NCBI RefSeq assembly: GCF_001634625.1 | Contig: NZ_LRSE01000004.1 | Coordinates: forward strand, 62,001-126,000 | Source: Croceicoccus bisphenolivorans | GTDB lineage: Bacteria; Pseudomonadota; Alphaproteobacteria; Sphingomonadales; Sphingomonadaceae | DNA: 64,000 nt | Direction: 5' to 3' | Part shown: piece after piece, positions 11,115 to 20,475 of the stretch | Layout of the letters: the number at the start of each line of letters is the position of its first letter | How positions within the stretch are numbered: the first letter of the stretch is position 1 | Position numbers and translations under genes: made by a program | The notes under the pieces: generated by a model | The model's database searches: none | What the model was told of the DNA's origin: nothing | The model's input: only the letters and a program-made list of their open reading frames with translations

Positions 11115-12242
11115 TTAAATCGCGCCCATGTCGAACGCGTCCAGCAGCCCCTCGCCATGCTTGTCGCGGCGCGTGGTGGACTGGGTCAGATCATCGACGT
11201 TGATCTCGCCATAAGCCTGCATGTGGGTGACGAAGAACTTCCAGTGTCGATAGCCGAGGAAGACGAAGCCAAGACCCAGCGTCAGGACGAGAAGTGCCAC
11301 GTCGCCAAGGCCCAGCTTGATCCAGTCCCACGTCTTGGCGTCGAATTCGAACTCCAGCCCGCCCAGTTCCATGTGACCGACAACGACGCGGAAAAACTTG
11401 GCGTAATAGGCCAGCCATACGAAGCCGAGCACGAAGTAGAAGAGAAGCGATGCGACGATGAAGGCCGCAAAGAAGCCAATCGACGGATTTTCAGGGTCAA
11501 AACCTCCGTCCCTCTGCAAGCCAAACGCCATCGCGGCGATGATCGCCACAATGCCGACGATGGCGATAAACGGGCTGAGATAGAACAGCATGTATCGCTT
11601 CATCAGCGGAGAGAAGTCAGCGCTGCAGCGAAATTCCATCGGTCCGAAGCTCATCGCCCGCCAGCGCTCGTTCCACAGGCTCACCATCGACCATGGCACG
11701 CCAAGGCCGAACGCTGCGTAACCGGCGATCGTCTTCCACATATACGACCAGCCGTACTTGAACCCCCGAACATCACTGCCGCCACGGATCCCGCGCCAGT
11801 TGGTGCGGCCTAGCCGATAGCGGATGGCGCGGAACCGGGCGACGCCCATCAGGTAGAAGATTGCCACCAGCGGCACGACGAACAGGATCGCGCCGATCAC
11901 CTTCTCTCCGCGCAGGATCATTGCCTGACCGACTTGCGTGGCGATGAAATAGGGGATCAGGAACAGGGCCAGCACCAGCAGGCCGCCTACGAACAGCTCC
12001 TTGCCGGTGCCGGTCCATTCCAGCCGTTCGTCGATAAAGCGGGTGCGGCTCCACAGGTATTGCCGCTCCCGCGCCTTGGCCCAGAAGCGGTAGATGCCCA
12101 GCGTGACCACGATCAGCAGCAGGTTTGTGAACGCGATCGGCGCAAATTCGCGCCACGTGCCATGAAAGCCGAACGCCGACTGTTCTTCGGCGGGCGGGCT
12201 CCATCGATCGACCGACCCTGCGTTCGCGCTGTAATCGTCCAT
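11115..12242 (-). CDS. YjgN-type (DUF898) polytopic inner-membrane protein
   Basis: This 375-residue protein has six or so hydrophobic helices and the DUF898 hallmarks FHGTWREFAPIAFTNLLLI, GIYRFWAKARERQYLWSRT and a second copy of the same pattern later (VLTLGLGFVFLGYRHWKFF). The function of the family is unknown. It is the first gene of the leftward run that continues with the M48 protease three bases downstream. Its start region is divergent from the thrS leader, with about 160 bases between them. Confidence 0.85.
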   Translation of the reverse strand: MDDYSANAGSVDRWSPPAEEQSAFGFHGTWREFAPIAFTNLLLIVVTLGIYRFWAKARERQYLWSRTRFIDERLEWTGTGKELFVGGLLVLALFLIPYFIATQVGQAMILRGEKVIGAILFVVPLVAIFYLMGVARFRAIRYRLGRTNWRGIRGGSDVRGFKYGWSYMWKTIAGYAAFGLGVPWSMVSLWNERWRAMSFGPMEFRCSADFSPLMKRYMLFYLSPFIAIVGIVAIIAAMAFGLQRDGGFDPENPSIGFFAAFIVASLLFYFVLGFVWLAYYAKFFRVVVGHMELGGLEFEFDAKTWDWIKLGLGDVALLVLTLGLGFVFLGYRHWKFFVTHMQAYGEINVDDLTQSTTRRDKHGEGLLDAFDMGAI

Positions 12243-12405
12243 GCGGTGTGCGACCCCTGTGCAATGACCCCGCCTGCACGTTCCCCGCCGACGAAGGCGA
12301 AGTCAAGGCGGGGCCGATCGCGGCAGGTATTGCCATAGGCATATGAAGATTCCGTCACGCCGGAGCGTGGTGACTCGAAGAAAACTCCGTGCTACCGGCA
12401 GGGCC

Positions 12406-12477
12406 ATGGCCATCACGCTGACCACGACGACCACTACCGCCACCGGGACTATCCCCGGGCGGTCGGTCGCGCGCTAG
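12406..12477 (+). CDS. Threonine-rich leader peptide of thrS (thrL-like)
   Basis: A 23-codon open frame, ATG to TAG, reads [20 protein letters not shown] plus VAR. Nine of its 23 residues are threonine, six of them consecutive (12421-12438). It ends ten bases before a strong terminator-like hairpin and 138 bases before the threonyl-tRNA synthetase gene. This is what a leader peptide that senses threonyl-tRNA supply should look like: ribosomes would stall on the threonine run when charged tRNA is short. Upstream in-frame GTG codons at 12367 and 12370 could lengthen it. The composition and position are seen directly; the regulatory role is inferred. Confidence 0.8.
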   Translation: MAITLTTTTTTATGTIPGRSVAR

Positions 12478-12529
12478 CCAGCTCGCCGCCGCCGCCCGAT
12501 GGTTCGGGCAGGGCGGCGTCTCCTTTCCC
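12443..12529 (+). promoter_or_regulatory. Transcription attenuator of thrS (alternative RNA hairpins)
   Basis: Three mutually exclusive pairings can be drawn by eye. Hairpin 1:2 pairs CCGGG (12443-12447) with CCCGG (12454-12458). The antiterminator 2:3 pairs CGGGCGG (12456-12462) with CCGCCCG (12492-12498). The terminator 3:4 occupies 12487-12518. A ribosome stalled on the Thr codons would cover strand 1 and free strand 2, forming 2:3 and allowing read-through into thrS. A ribosome reaching the stop codon covers strand 2 and lets the terminator form. This is the layout of classical amino-acid attenuators. Confidence 0.75.
12487..12529 (+). terminator. Intrinsic terminator of the thrS attenuator
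   Basis: Stem CGCCGCC-GCCCGA (12487-12499), loop TGGT, then TCGGGC, a two-base bulge AG, and GGCGGCG (12512-12518). That is 13 base pairs, followed by TCTCCTTTCCC. The tail is pyrimidine-rich rather than a pure T-run. Confidence 0.75.
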
Positions 12530-12614
12530 GATCCGCAAACGCCAGACGCCTCTTTGCCTGCGCGCCGCCATGTGCCATGGCCCGCCCCGACGCCAAGTTC
12601 GAGATGAAAAGACG

Positions 12615-14612
12615 ATGACGGAACTGTTGAAGATCAGCCTGCCCGACGGTTCGGTGCGAGAGATGGAGCCCGGCTCCACCCCGGCGGACGTTGCCGCCGC
12701 GATCGGCCCCGGCCTTGCCAAGGCAGCCATCGCCGCCAGGGTGGACGGCGAACTGGTGGACCTGTCGCGCCCCTTCACGGGCGATGCGCAGCTCGCTCTC
12801 GTCACCTCGCGCGACGAGGAAGAGGCGCTGGAACTTGCCCGCCACGACTATGCCCACGTTCTGGCAGAGGCGGTGCAGGCGCTGTGGCCCGGCACGCAGA
12901 TCACGTTCGGCCCTGCCACCGACGACGGGTTCTACTACGACGTGATGGCGCCCGCCTCGCGTGAACCGTTCTCCATGGACGATCTCCCCGCCATCGAGGA
13001 AAAGATGCGCGAGATCATCGAGGCCGACAAGCCGCTCACCCGCGAGGTCTGGACCCGCCAGCAGCTGATCGACAAGTGGTCGTCCGAGGGCGAGACCTTC
13101 AAGGCCGAGTGGGCTGCCGAGCTGCCCGAGGGCGAGGAACTGACCGTTTATTGGTCGGGCAACGACTGGCTCGACATGTGCCGCGGCCCGCACCTGCCTT
13201 CGACGGGCAAGCTGGATCCGCAGGCCTTCAAGCTGATGCGCGTTGCCGGTGCCTACTGGCGCGGCGACCAGAAGAACGCGCAGCTGACGCGCATCTACGG
13301 CACTGGCTGGCTCAACAAGAAGCAGCTCGCCGCACACCTTACCCGTCTGGAAGAAGCTGCCAAGCGCGACCACCGCAAGCTGGGCCGCGAGATGGACCTG
13401 TTCCACCTTCAGGAAGAGGCGCACGGCAGCGTTTTCTGGCACCCGCACGGTTACGTGATCTGGCGCGAGCTGGAAGCCTACATGCGCCGCGCCATCGACG
13501 GTGCCGGCTATAACGAGGTGAAGACCCCGCAGGTCATGGACGCGCGCCAGTGGGAGCAGTCCGGCCACTGGGGCAAGTACCGCGAAAACATGTTCGTCAT
13601 CCCCGACGAAGTGCCGAACGTGGAAGACGAAGGCGCGATCGTCAGCGGCGACGCCGACTGGATGGCGCTGAAGCCGATGAACTGCCCCGCGCACGTCCTG
13701 ATCTTCCGCCAGGGGATCAAGTCGTACCGCGACCTGCCGCTGCGAATCTACGAAAACGGCTGCTGCCACCGCAACGAACCGCATGGCGCGCTGCACGGCC
13801 TGATGCGCGTGCGCCAGTTCACGCAGGACGATGCGCATATCTTCTGCCGCGAAGACCAGATCGTCGACGAGGTCCGCGCCTTCTGCGAACTGGCGGACCG
13901 GGTCTACAAGGACTTCGGCTTCACCTATTCGATCAAGCTCGCCCTGCGCCCTGAGAAGCGGTTCGGCAGCGATGCCGACTGGGACAAGGCCGAGGACGAA
14001 CTGCGCAACGCGGTCATGGAAGCGGGCCTCGCTACGCAAGAATACGGCTGGGAAGAACTGCCCGGCGAAGGTGCGTTCTATGCGCCCAAGCTGGAATGGC
14101 ACCTTACCGATGCCATCGGCCGCACCTGGCAGGTCGGCACGATCCAGTCGGACCGTGTCCTGCCCGAACGCCTCGACGCGACTTACGTGGGCGAGGATGG
14201 CAGCAAGCACCGCCCCGTCATGCTCCACCGCGCGATCTTCGGTTCTTACGAGCGTTTCATCGGCATCCTGATCGAACACTTTGCAGGCCGCCTGCCGGTC
14301 TGGCTCGCCCCGGTACAGGCCGTGGTCGCGACCATCGTGTCCGACGCCGACGGCTATGCGAACGAAGCGGTCGCCAAGCTGAAGGCCGCAGGCATTCGCG
14401 TCGACAGCGATCTTCGCAACGAGAAGATCAACTACAAGGTGCGCGAACATTCCCACGCCAAGGTCCCGCACCTGCTGGTTGTCGGCATGCGTGAGGCCGA
14501 GGAAGGCACCGTTGCCGTCCGCACGCTGGGCCAGCAGCACCAGAAGGTGATGACCCTCGACGAAGCGATCGAGATGCTCAAGACCGAGACTACCGCGCCA
14601 GACCTTCGGTGA
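12615..14612 (+). CDS. thrS: Threonyl-tRNA synthetase
   Basis: This 665-residue class II synthetase charges tRNA-Thr. In order: TGS domain (about 1-62, [19 protein letters not shown]), second editing domain with [10 protein letters not shown], catalytic core with the zinc cysteine in [10 protein letters not shown] and class II motif 2 in [21 protein letters not shown], and the C-terminal anticodon-binding domain ([13 protein letters not shown] onward). I chose the ATG at 12615, preceded by a weak purine-rich stretch; the longer frame from 12570 adds residues outside the TGS domain. Expression is probably controlled by the attenuator upstream. The TGA overlaps a GTG that begins the next gene. 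Confidence 0.97.
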   Translation: MTELLKISLPDGSVREMEPGSTPADVAAAIGPGLAKAAIAARVDGELVDLSRPFTGDAQLALVTSRDEEEALELARHDYAHVLAEAVQALWPGTQITFGPATDDGFYYDVMAPASREPFSMDDLPAIEEKMREIIEADKPLTREVWTRQQLIDKWSSEGETFKAEWAAELPEGEELTVYWSGNDWLDMCRGPHLPSTGKLDPQAFKLMRVAGAYWRGDQKNAQLTRIYGTGWLNKKQLAAHLTRLEEAAKRDHRKLGREMDLFHLQEEAHGSVFWHPHGYVIWRELEAYMRRAIDGAGYNEVKTPQVMDARQWEQSGHWGKYRENMFVIPDEVPNVEDEGAIVSGDADWMALKPMNCPAHVLIFRQGIKSYRDLPLRIYENGCCHRNEPHGALHGLMRVRQFTQDDAHIFCREDQIVDEVRAFCELADRVYKDFGFTYSIKLALRPEKRFGSDADWDKAEDELRNAVMEAGLATQEYGWEELPGEGAFYAPKLEWHLTDAIGRTWQVGTIQSDRVLPERLDATYVGEDGSKHRPVMLHRAIFGSYERFIGILIEHFAGRLPVWLAPVQAVVATIVSDADGYANEAVAKLKAAGIRVDSDLRNEKINYKVREHSHAKVPHLLVVGMREAEEGTVAVRTLGQQHQKVMTLDEAIEMLKTETTAPDLR

Positions 14613-15328
14613 CGACGCGGCTGGCTATGGACGCGCCGTTGGTCATCCTGCCGGGCCTTATCTGCGGGCCTGACATGTTCGATAGCCAGCTTGCCGCTTT
14701 CCCCGGCGCGCGCGCGATCGGCGGGTTTTACGGCGGCGCGCGCACGATCGAGGCGATGGCCGATCATGTCATCGCTCAACTGCCCGGGCAGGTTTCGCTG
14801 CTTGGCCATTCAATGGGGGCTCGCATCGCGCTCGAAATCGTGCGCAAGGCGCCGGAGCGCGTCGCACGGCTGGCCCTCGTCGATACCGGTGTACATCCTG
14901 TTGCGGCGGGAGAGCGGGAGAAGCGCCTTGCCCTGCGCGACGTGGGTCGCCGCGAAGGCTTCGCCGCATTGGTCGACCGCTGGCTGCCGCCGATGATCGG
15001 CGCTTCCCATCGCGGAAACGACGTGCTTGTCGCAAGACTTCGCGCCATGTGCCTGACTGCGGGGCAGGACATCTTCGAGGCGCAGATAGATGCCTTGCTC
15101 GCGCGCCCCGCGCTGGACAATCTCTTGCCCGTTATCGCGTGTCCGACGGCTGTGATAGTCGGTGCCGAGGACGAATGGTCGCCCGTCGCGCAGCACGAGG
15201 ATATCGCCAGGACCATTCCCGGCGCGACGCTTTGCGTGATCGAGGGTGCTGGCCACATGCTGCCGGCAGAGGAGCCGGCGTTGCTCAACCGCGCGATCGG
15301 GGAATGGCTGGCGCAGTCTGCCGGCTGA
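14609..15328 (+). CDS. Alpha/beta hydrolase
   Basis: This hydrolase of about 239 residues has nucleophile serine in [10 protein letters not shown], acid in [10 protein letters not shown] and histidine in [12 protein letters not shown]. Substrate unknown; the fold covers esterases, lipases and haloperoxidase-like enzymes. The GTG start at 14609 overlaps the thrS stop by four bases, which favours translational coupling, and an ATG at 14627 is the alternative. Co-transcription with thrS would place it under the same threonine-responsive attenuator. It ends directly against the convergent ParA gene without a gap. Confidence 0.83.
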   Translation: MTTRLAMDAPLVILPGLICGPDMFDSQLAAFPGARAIGGFYGGARTIEAMADHVIAQLPGQVSLLGHSMGARIALEIVRKAPERVARLALVDTGVHPVAAGEREKRLALRDVGRREGFAALVDRWLPPMIGASHRGNDVLVARLRAMCLTAGQDIFEAQIDALLARPALDNLLPVIACPTAVIVGAEDEWSPVAQHEDIARTIPGATLCVIEGAGHMLPAEEPALLNRAIGEWLAQSAG

Positions 15329-15982
15329 TCAGACGGGCTTGGCCTTCGCCTTGCCCGGCTTGAGGCCGACCTGCTTGCAGGCCCACTTCCACAGTTCGTT
15401 GACCTCCAGCGCGGCCTTGCTTGCCGGATCGAGTTCGTGCGCCACTTCACCATCGCCGGACGAGTGGTGGAAGGCTGCGCGTTCCCCGAAACTGACCGGA
15501 CAGATCTGCAGGCCCAGCCCTTCGGCCTTTGCCTTGGCATCGTCGATCATCTTCGTCGCGCGGGCGGGCACGCCGTTCATCAGCACGAAACCGGGCTTGC
15601 CGATGAAGTTGAGCATTTCCGCCGTCGCTTCCAGCGCGTGGAGATCGAAGGCACGGGGGCGGCTGGGCACGATGACCAGATCGGCCGTCTTGATCGCTTC
15701 GCGCGCGGCGGCATCGGCATGGGGCGGAGTGTCGATTACAACCAGTTCCACCCCGGCCTTCACTTGCTTTTCCACGACCTTGGCAAGGCGCGCGGGCGGG
15801 CTGGTCACGACTTCGGGCAGGAAATCCCCACGCCAGTCGGCCCATGCGGCGGCCGTCGCCTGCGGATCGGTATCGACCACGATCGTCTTCTTCCCCGCAT
15901 AGGCACCGGCAGTGGCGAGATGGAGCGCGAGGGTTGTCTTGCCCGATCCGCCCTTCTGGCTGACGATGGCAACAGTCGGCAT
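15329..15982 (-). CDS. Orphan ParA-family partition ATPase
   Basis: This 217-residue ATPase has the deviant Walker A motif KGGSGKTT near the N-terminus, a Walker A' region ELVVIDTPPHAD and the ParA-like DTDPQATAAAWADWR. It lacks the N-terminal DNA-binding extension of the long plasmid ParA type, and no parB or centromere-like repeat is visible alongside. The ATG at 15982 is chosen because it directly precedes the first beta strand (MPTVAIVSQKGG). Stand-alone ParA proteins of this kind position varied cargoes in the cell; the cargo here is unknown. The tail is lysine-rich (KPGKAKAKPV). Confidence 0.85.
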   Translation of the reverse strand: MPTVAIVSQKGGSGKTTLALHLATAGAYAGKKTIVVDTDPQATAAAWADWRGDFLPEVVTSPPARLAKVVEKQVKAGVELVVIDTPPHADAAAREAIKTADLVIVPSRPRAFDLHALEATAEMLNFIGKPGFVLMNGVPARATKMIDDAKAKAEGLGLQICPVSFGERAAFHHSSGDGEVAHELDPASKAALEVNELWKWACKQVGLKPGKAKAKPV

Positions 15983-16116
15983 TCGGCAAATTCCCTCATC
16001 CACTGGCCGTTCGAGGCCATATCCGGCGCTATCCTACGCCGGTTTCGTGGCCGAGGAAAGAAAATTGCTGCAGGTGCGAAGAAAGTATGGTGCAGGTGCG
16101 AGATTCGGGCCGGAAA

Positions 16117-16791
16117 TCAGGCTTCCACCTCGAAAGCCTCGATCTTCCATTCCTCTTCCTCCGCGCCCGCGATCCACTGCTGCATCCAGTCGTGCTCCCA
16201 CATGGCTTCCATGTAGGCCTGCGCGAAACCGGGGACGCCGATGCCATAAGTGATGAAGCGGCTGACGACCGGCGCGTAGAATATGTCGGCAGCGCTGTAG
16301 GTGCCGAACAGGAACGGCCCGCCGTGGCCGAAGCGGCTGCGCGCTTCTGCCCAAAGGGAGAGGATGCGGATGATATTGGCCTTCGCCTCGTCCGGAATCG
16401 CGTGCCCTTCTATCCGGCGGCGTACGTTCATCGGCATCGCGCGGCGCAGCGGCAGGTAGCTGGAATGCATTTCCGCCACCATCGAACGGCACAACCCGCG
16501 CGCGACCGGATCCTTGGGCCAGAACCGGTTGCGCCCGTTTTCTCCGCCGATCTTGTCGGCAAGGTGTTCCAGAATCGCGAGGCTGTCCCAGATCACGACA
16601 TCGCCGTCCCACAGGATCGGCACCTTGCCGGACGAGGGTTGGACATCGTCCCAGTCGCGCTTGGCGTTTTCCCATTCCTCGCCGCTGATATTGACGGTGA
16701 TTTCCTCGAACGAGAGGCCGGACTGCTTGGCCGCAAGCCAGCCGCGCAGCGACCAGCTGGAATAGTTGCGGTTGCCGATGATCAGTTTCAT
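16117..16791 (-). CDS. Glutathione S-transferase family protein
   Basis: This 224-residue protein begins with a thioredoxin-like domain (MKLIIGNRNYSSWSLRGWLA, then KVPILWDGDVVIWDSLAILEHLAD, the glutathione-contacting segment with its cis-proline and D/S pair) and continues with an alpha-helical domain. The NYSSWSLRGWL start is typical of a GST subgroup found in many proteobacteria. It lies alone between parA and the CitE-like gene, both on the same strand, separated by 134 and 77 bases. The physiological substrate is unknown. Confidence 0.87.
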   Translation of the reverse strand: MKLIIGNRNYSSWSLRGWLAAKQSGLSFEEITVNISGEEWENAKRDWDDVQPSSGKVPILWDGDVVIWDSLAILEHLADKIGGENGRNRFWPKDPVARGLCRSMVAEMHSSYLPLRRAMPMNVRRRIEGHAIPDEAKANIIRILSLWAEARSRFGHGGPFLFGTYSAADIFYAPVVSRFITYGIGVPGFAQAYMEAMWEHDWMQQWIAGAEEEEWKIEAFEVEA

Positions 16792-16868
16792 GAAAACGCC
16801 CTGTTACCTGAACGGCAGGCCTAGCGGTCCGGCTTCGCCCTGTCGAGCGGGAAGCAGGACCGGGATGT

Positions 16869-17753
16869 TCAGCCGAGCCCGGCAAGCCGCAGGACCGTTT
16901 CGGCCCGCACGAGGTATGGCCGGTCCAGCATGCCGCCCTTGTACCCGATCGCGCCGACGCCGGGGTTGGCGGCGAACAGGTCCACGATTTCGCGCGCCGT
17001 GGCGATTTCTTCCTCGCTGGGGGTGAACGCCTCGTTGATGATTTCGACTTGCGCGGGATGGATGGCAAGCATGCCGCGATAGCCTTGTGACCTGACGCGG
17101 GCGGCGCGATCGCGCAGCCCATCCAAATCTCGGAAATCGCCGTGAATCGTGTCGACCGGAACAGCACCGGCCTTGGTCGCGCCCAACAGGCACAGGCTGC
17201 GCGCCAGTTCGAAGGTAGGCTCGTAGTTCCCGTCAGGGCCGCGGTTGGTGCTGGCCCCGATGTCGGCGGCAAGGTCTTCGGCGCCCCATGTCATGGCGAC
17301 AAGACGGGGAAGGCCGGCATAATCGCCGGTGGTAAACATCGCTTCGGCCACTTCGGTGACGAGCGCGATGACCTTTGTCGAAGCTTGCTCGATGCCGTTC
17401 GCCGCTTCCAGCGCCGTCAGGTAATGGTCCAGCCGTTCGACATCGTGCCGTCCGCGGGCCTTGGGCAGCATGATCCCGCCGGGGCGCCCCGGCATGATCG
17501 CGGCAAGGTCGTCCACCGCGAAGGGGCCGTCCACGGGATTGATGCGGATCCAGATGCGTTCGTGCCCGCTTTCCCGCCCTTGCAGGAATTCGCGCACCAT
17601 CGTGCGGGCCGCGTCCTTGCGATCGACGGTAACGGCATCCTCAAGGTCGAGCAGGGCGATGTCGGCGGGTCCGTCCACGCATTTTTCCATCTTCCGTTCG
17701 CTGTCACCGGGCGCGAACAGCCACGAACGCATCGCAAGCGGTGTTTCCGTCAT
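16869..17753 (-). CDS. HpcH/HpaI aldolase, citrate-lyase beta (CitE)-like
   Basis: This 294-residue TIM barrel has WLFAPGDSERKMEKC, the metal-binding DIALLDLEDAV, the CoA-site arginine in RIWIRINPVDG, IMLPKARG, and a C-terminal IHPAQVEIINEAFTPSEEEIA. This is the CitE-like/malyl-CoA group, which cleaves or hydrolyses CoA thioesters of malate, citramalate or related acids. It is monocistronic in appearance and divergent from bioF across 159 bases. The longer in-frame extension towards 18779 is antisense to bioF and is not coding. Whether it is a lyase or a thioesterase cannot be told by eye. Confidence 0.87.
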   Translation of the reverse strand: MTETPLAMRSWLFAPGDSERKMEKCVDGPADIALLDLEDAVTVDRKDAARTMVREFLQGRESGHERIWIRINPVDGPFAVDDLAAIMPGRPGGIMLPKARGRHDVERLDHYLTALEAANGIEQASTKVIALVTEVAEAMFTTGDYAGLPRLVAMTWGAEDLAADIGASTNRGPDGNYEPTFELARSLCLLGATKAGAVPVDTIHGDFRDLDGLRDRAARVRSQGYRGMLAIHPAQVEIINEAFTPSEEEIATAREIVDLFAANPGVGAIGYKGGMLDRPYLVRAETVLRLAGLG

Positions 17754-17912
17754 TTTCAATCGTTCCTCCCTGAAAGCCGCAACCGGCCCTGTGCGGGAAA
17801 CCGGTGCTAGGTTTGCGCGCCGTGCGCAAGCCCCGCAGGCGAAATCGGCATGTGGCCTGTGACGGGAATGCGTGCCTTGCGAAGCGCCGAGAAAAGGGCA
17901 AGAAGCGCGCCG

Positions 17913-19079
17913 ATGAGCCTGATTACGCCCTTTCTGGAACGCGCGCTGGCGAAAAAGCGGGAGGCGGGCCTGCTGCGCACGCTGCGCCCCGCCTCCATGT
18001 CGCCGGGCGGCAGGATCGTGCGCGACGGGCGCGAATATGTCGATTTTTCCAGCAACGACTACCTCGGCCTCGCGCTTCGTCCCGAACTGGTGGAACGCTC
18101 GCGCGAATGGGCTGCGCGCCATGGCACGGGATCGGGCGCATCGCGGCTGGTGACGGGCACGCACGAAGCGCACCTCGCGCTTGAGGCGAAGATTGCTGCG
18201 TTCAAGGGGACGGAGGCCGCACTGCTGTTCGCCTCCGGCTGGCAGGCGAATGCGGCGGTAATCCCCGCGCTGGTGGCCGCGATGCCCGGCGTGCAGGTCT
18301 TTGCCGATAGGTTGAACCACAATTCGATGCACGCAGGGATGGCGGCATCGGGCGTGCGCCAGCACCGCTTTGCGCATAACGATCTCGACGCGCTGGACGC
18401 GATGCTGGAACGGCATGGCGATGCGCCGGCCCGCCTGATCCTGACCGAAAGCGTGTTCAGCATGGATGGGGACCGTGCCGATCTTGCCCGACTGGCCGAA
18501 ATCGCGCGGCGGCGCGATGCCATCCTCTATGTGGACGAGGCGCATGCGACGGGCGTGCTCGGCCCCGGCGGGGCGGGACTCTCCGCCACGGTTCGGGGCG
18601 GGATCGACGTGGTGATGGGCACGTTCAGCAAGGCGATGGGCAGCTTCGGCGCCTATGTCGCCGGTTCCCGCCTGCTGTGCGACTATCTGGTCAATGCCAG
18701 CGGCGGCTTCATCTATTCCACCGCGCCGCCCCCTGCTGTGCTGGGCGCGATCGATGCGGCATTGGACCTTGTGCCGCACATGGATGCGGAGCGTGCGACC
18801 CTGGCCGCGCTTGGCGACAGGCTACGCAGCGGGCTGGGCGCGGCCGGTTTCGATGTCGCCGGATCGACAACGCAGATCGTGCCCGCGATCATCGGGGAGG
18901 CTGACGACGCGATGGCGCTGAGCGAGCGGCTGGCGCAGGCGGGCATGATCGCATCGGCCATCCGTCCGCCGACCGTGCCTGCCGGAACCAGCCGCCTGCG
19001 CATCGCATTGCGCGCAACCCATTCGCAGGGCGATGTCGATGCACTTCTTGCGGCGATCGGCAACGCCCCGTGCCGCTGA
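17913..19079 (+). CDS. bioF: 8-amino-7-oxononanoate synthase
   Basis: This 388-residue PLP enzyme condenses pimeloyl-ACP (or CoA) with alanine in biotin synthesis. The key stretches are present: DFSSNDYLGLA, GSGASRLVTGTHEAHLALE, DEAHATGVLGPGG and the PLP lysine in GTFSKAMGSFGAYVAG. The ATG at 17913 gives the usual family length, and the longer frame from 17850 adds sequence without homology in character. It opens a five-gene operon in which every junction overlaps. Confidence 0.95.
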   Translation: MSLITPFLERALAKKREAGLLRTLRPASMSPGGRIVRDGREYVDFSSNDYLGLALRPELVERSREWAARHGTGSGASRLVTGTHEAHLALEAKIAAFKGTEAALLFASGWQANAAVIPALVAAMPGVQVFADRLNHNSMHAGMAASGVRQHRFAHNDLDALDAMLERHGDAPARLILTESVFSMDGDRADLARLAEIARRRDAILYVDEAHATGVLGPGGAGLSATVRGGIDVVMGTFSKAMGSFGAYVAGSRLLCDYLVNASGGFIYSTAPPPAVLGAIDAALDLVPHMDAERATLAALGDRLRSGLGAAGFDVAGSTTQIVPAIIGEADDAMALSERLAQAGMIASAIRPPTVPAGTSRLRIALRATHSQGDVDALLAAIGNAPCR

Positions 19080-19711
19080 CGCTGCTTTTTCTGCACGGCT
19101 GGGGTTTCGATTCCGGCATCTGGGGCGACGTTGCGGAGAGGTTGGGGATGTTCAGCCATGCCTTTGCCGAACGCGGCTATTTCGGGCCGCCGGCTGACTT
19201 GTCCGTGGAAGGGCCGGTGGTTGCCGTGGCTCACAGTTTCGGCACCATGCGCGCCCTTGCCGACTTGCCGGAGCAGTGCCTTGCCATCGTGGCCATAAAC
19301 GGGTTCGACCGGTTCGCCGCCGACGATACCTTTCCCGGCGTACCGGCCCGCGTGGTGGACCGGATGCGCCATCGCTTTGCCGACGATCCGGCCCGGACCC
19401 TTGCGGATTTTCGCAGCCGCTGCGGCGCGGAAGGGGCAGCGAGCGACATTGCAGGGACCGCGCTTGCGAAAGATCTCGACGCTCTGGCGAAAGATGACCG
19501 AGGGCGCGAGGCATCGCAATTCGCAGGGCCGATCCTGTCCCTGCAAGGCGATGCCGACCCCATCATGCCCCCCGCCATGCGCGATGCGGCCTTTGCCGGC
19601 GCACGAGAGGTGGAGCGACTGACGGTTGCAGGCGGCGGGCACTTGCTGCCCCTGACGCACCCGGACCATTGCGCGGGGATGGTTCGCTCGATAGTGGATC
19701 GCGTGAAATGA
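19070..19711 (+). CDS. Alpha/beta hydrolase in the biotin operon, probable pimeloyl-ACP methyl ester esterase
   Basis: This compact 213-residue hydrolase has LLFLHGWGFDSGIW, nucleophile serine in AVAHSFGTMRA, acid in QGDADPIMPP and histidine in AGGGHLLPLTHP. It sits exactly where bioH, bioG or bioK-type esterases occur in other biotin operons, between bioF and bioC, and the methyltransferase BioC downstream makes the ester such an enzyme must cleave. That role is inferred from context; the sequence could be BioH-like or BioG-like and I cannot decide. The GTG start at 19070 overlaps bioF by ten bases. Confidence 0.8.
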   Translation: MPLTLLFLHGWGFDSGIWGDVAERLGMFSHAFAERGYFGPPADLSVEGPVVAVAHSFGTMRALADLPEQCLAIVAINGFDRFAADDTFPGVPARVVDRMRHRFADDPARTLADFRSRCGAEGAASDIAGTALAKDLDALAKDDRGREASQFAGPILSLQGDADPIMPPAMRDAAFAGAREVERLTVAGGGHLLPLTHPDHCAGMVRSIVDRVK

Positions 19712-20475
19712 ATGTTGCGCATCGCCAACGGATCGGTCGTGCCTTCGGCTCCGCCGCCGGATACGATGACCACGCCCATATCCAGCGCAAGGTGGCCGAA
19801 CGGCTGGCGAACCGGATCGCCGCCCTGTCGCTACCGGAAAACCCGCGCATCCTTGAAATCGGGTGTGGAACGGGCTTCCTGACCCGTGCGCTCGCCGACA
19901 GGGGCCTGCGCGGCGATTGGCTGGTGACGGACATCTCGCCCGACATGGTCGACCGCTGCCGGACCTTGCTGGGCGAGGACGGGGGGCGCCGTTTCGCGGT
20001 GCTGGACGGCGAGCACGGGATTGCCGCCGGCAGCGGCTACGACCTCATCTGTTCCAGCCTTGCGATGCAGTGGTTCGACAATCAGCGCGCCGCGCTTGGC
20101 CGGATGCTGGCCGCGCTTGCGCCGGGCGGCCATTGCCTGTTCACGACACTTTCTTCCGGCACGTTCGCTGAATGGCGTGATGCGCACCGTGCAGTGGGCC
20201 TGTTCGCCGGCACGCCGCGGTTCGCGCCGGTGGCGGCGCTGGCCGCGATGCATCCCGATGCCTACGAACGAACGCTGGTCGAACGGCTGGTGGAGCACCA
20301 TGGCAACGCGATGGAGTTCCTGCGATCGTTGAAGTCGATCGGCGCGCATACCCCTGCCAGCAATCACCGCCCGCTGTCGCCGTCGGAACTGCGCCGGGTG
20401 ATGGCCGCGTTCGAGGCAAGCGGATCGGCGGTGACTTACGAAGTCGTGACGTGCCATTACCGGAGGCCGGAATGA
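19708..20475 (+). CDS. bioC: Malonyl-ACP O-methyltransferase
   Basis: This 255-residue SAM-dependent methyltransferase masks malonyl-ACP so that the fatty-acid machinery can extend it to pimelate. The N-terminus has the BioC-like [19 protein letters not shown]; the SAM-binding motif is [28 protein letters not shown] matches the conserved post-motif in BioC proteins. The ATG at 19708 overlaps the esterase stop (ATGA). Context in the operon makes the assignment firm. Confidence 0.92.
   Translation: MNVAHRQRIGRAFGSAAGYDDHAHIQRKVAERLANRIAALSLPENPRILEIGCGTGFLTRALADRGLRGDWLVTDISPDMVDRCRTLLGEDGGRRFAVLDGEHGIAAGSGYDLICSSLAMQWFDNQRAALGRMLAALAPGGHCLFTTLSSGTFAEWRDAHRAVGLFAGTPRFAPVAALAAMHPDAYERTLVERLVEHHGNAMEFLRSLKSIGAHTPASNHRPLSPSELRRVMAAFEASGSAVTYEVVTCHYRRPE

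Noticed and set aside
12474-14540. Very long open frame on the minus strand opposite thrS
   Set aside because: It mirrors the codon pattern of thrS in a GC-rich gene, has no recognisable domains, and thrS itself is certain.
17754-18779. N-terminal extension of the CitE-like gene running antisense through bioF
   Set aside because: The extension is low-complexity, has no family match, and bioF on the other strand is unambiguous.
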